Shown one piece after another: positions 62,471 to 64,000 of a stretch of DNA of 64,000 bases (positions are counted from its first letter, which is position 1; the number at the start of each line of letters is the position of its first letter). A program made the translations under genes and the position numbers. This DNA comes from Pictodentalium vernedei (lineage: Eukaryota; Mollusca; Scaphopoda; Dentaliida; Dentaliidae): assembly GCA_031216915.1 (NCBI GenBank), contig CM062293.1:154140285-154204284 (forward strand), written 5' to 3'. The notes beneath the pieces were generated by a model that ran no database searches, was not told the origin of the DNA, and saw nothing but the letters and a program-made list of their open reading frames with translations.

Positions 62471-64000
62471 ACTAGAGGCTCTGAAGAGCCTGTAATTGCT
62501 CACAAGAGATTCATATAAAAATGTGATTTCCCATAGGCTTTCCATGGTAACTATGAGCTGCAATTGAGGCCATGTTTGAAACATTACATCAGCATTACAT
62601 GAGGATCATTGGTAGAAGGTGTCCCAGTCCTCAATCATGTGAAGTTTCAAAACATTTGAATCTATCAAACAGAATCATAGAATGTCTCTGGTGGCCATAT
62701 TTTCCAACCAACGGGAACAAAAAGAGGATCATTTGTAGAAGGCCTCCTATAGACCATTTCTGCCAAGTTTTGGTTCACATCAGCTCAGTAGTTCCACAAA
62801 GAAGATGAAAATGTGATTTCCCATAGGGTTTTTCTATAGTAACTATAAGCCAGAATTGTGGCCATGTTTGCAACACGATCAACATTAAATGAGGACCGTT
62901 GGTAGAGGGTGTCCCAGTCATTAACCATGCATAATTTCAAAACATTTGGCCCTGTGGTTTCAGAGGAGAAGATTGTTCAAAATCCACCAATCAGAATCAA
63001 AAAATGCTTCTGGCAGCCATGTTTTTCGATGCACAGTAACAAATTGAGTGTAGTTTGTAGAGGACCTGCCATAGACTATCCCTGCCAGGTTTGGTTCACA
63101 TCAGCTCAGTAGTTCTGGAGAAGAAGATAAAAATGTGATTTCTCATAGGGTTTCTATGGTAACTATAAGCCATAGTTGCAGCAACGTTTGCAACCCGATC
63201 AACATTAAATGAGGATCGTTGGTAGAGGGTATCTCAGTCATCAACCATGCATAATTTCAAAACATTTGGCCCTGTGGTTTCAGAGGAGAAGATTGTTCAA
63301 AATCCACCAATCAGAATCAAAAAATGCTTCTGGCAGCCATGTTTTTCGATGCACAGTAACAAATTGAGTGCAGCTTGTAGAGGACCTGCCATAGACTATC
63401 CCTGCCAGGTTTGGTTCACATCAGCTCAGTAGTTCTGGAGAAGAAGATGAAAATGTGATTTCCCATAGGGTTTCTATAGTAACTATAAGCCATAATTGCA
63501 GCAACGTTTGCAACCCGATCAACATTAAATGAGGATCGTTGGTAGAGGGTATCTCAGTCATCAACCATGCAAAGTTTCAAAACATTTGGCCCTTGGGTTT
63601 CAGAGAAGATTTTCCAAAATCCACCAATCAGAATCAAAAATATAAAAAATGTGATTTCCCATAGGATTTCCGTGGTAACTATGAGTTGCAATTGTAGCCA
63701 TGTTTGCAACATTACATCAACATTACATGAGGATCATTGGTAGGTGTTCCAGCCCTCAATCATATGAAGTTTTCAAAACATTTGACTTTGTACTTTCAGA
63801 GGAGAAGAGTTTTCAAAATTGACCAATCAGAATCAAAGAATGCTTCTGGCGGCCACATTTTTCATCCAATAGGAATAAAATGAGTAACAGTTGTAGAGAA
63901 CCTCTAAAAGACCAGGCCTGCCAAGTCTGGTTCACATTGGCTCAGTACTTTCAGAGAAGACGTTGAAAATGTGATTTCCTACAGGGTTTCTATAGTAACT
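62471..64000 (+). mobile_element. F4 element: 322-bp tandem units, runs off the window
   Basis: It opens with the hairpin AGGCTCT-ga-AGAGCCT (62475-62490) followed by AATTGCTCACAAGAG, like the F1 5' end. The marker GTGATTTCCCATAGG or close variants occurs at about 62522, 62812, 63134, 63456, 63651 and 63971. Spacing is about 290, 322, 322, 195 (a deleted unit) and 320. The frames 62909-63112 and 63247-63432 are adjacent unit copies and nearly identical; they are not genes. The 3' end is outside the window. Confidence 0.65.

Noticed and set aside
62909-63432. Two nearly identical 61-67-codon frames
   Set aside because: They are the same frame in adjacent 322-bp F4 units; identity reflects tandem duplication, and the frame is broken in neighbouring units.

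Overview
This window looks like intronic and flanking DNA from a repeat-rich invertebrate animal genome. The evidence is spliced exons with GT/AG borders, tRNA-derived SINEs, hAT, mariner-like and piggyBac-like elements, and a degenerate DIRS-type retrotransposon. The exact taxon cannot be fixed from the sequence. Marine invertebrates (mollusc, echinoderm, hemichordate or sponge type) are known to carry similar tandem-core elements, but that placement is inference. No bacterial-style genes or operons are present.

The only host gene I can support is on the minus strand: the last four coding exons of a CSK-family (C-terminal Src kinase) tyrosine kinase. They lie at 61454-61553, 57197-57292, 54544-54630 and 34320-34496 and encode 152 residues of the kinase C-lobe, from just before the HRD loop to the stop codon. 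All splice sites and reading phases agree. The last intron is about 20 kb and is packed with mobile DNA. Earlier exons (SH3, SH2, N-lobe) should lie beyond position 64000.

Nearly everything else is mobile DNA. (1) Four families of long non-autonomous elements (F1 to F4) share one terminal plan: a short 5' hairpin, then a segment complementary to a 3' hairpin that ends in GCTAAAAA. Their tandem-repeat cores are different (about 168, 145-150, 514 and 322 bp). This resembles Helentron-associated (HINE/pearl-like) rolling-circle elements. F1 copies are at 1763-5682, 8270-9231, about 34922-39506 and 39507-43545; F2 at 2384-4478, 9700-12152, 32658-33742 and 58818-60928; F3 at 20384-22755; F4 from 62471 to the window edge. 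(2) Two SINE groups share a 3' tail; several copies have clear target-site duplications. (3) Two hAT-type elements have 8-bp duplications. (4) Many TTAA-bounded palindromic MITEs are present. (5) A broken DIRS-like retrotransposon (about 46.5-50.4 kb) has a duplicated RNase H segment and lies between two inverted 41-bp arms at 45.25 and 51.92 kb.

The insertions are nested, which gives relative ages: SINE inside F2 inside a TTAA MITE; F2 inside hAT; F2 inside F1; SINE inside SINE. From 1 to 34 kb, downstream of the kinase stop codon, I see no host gene.
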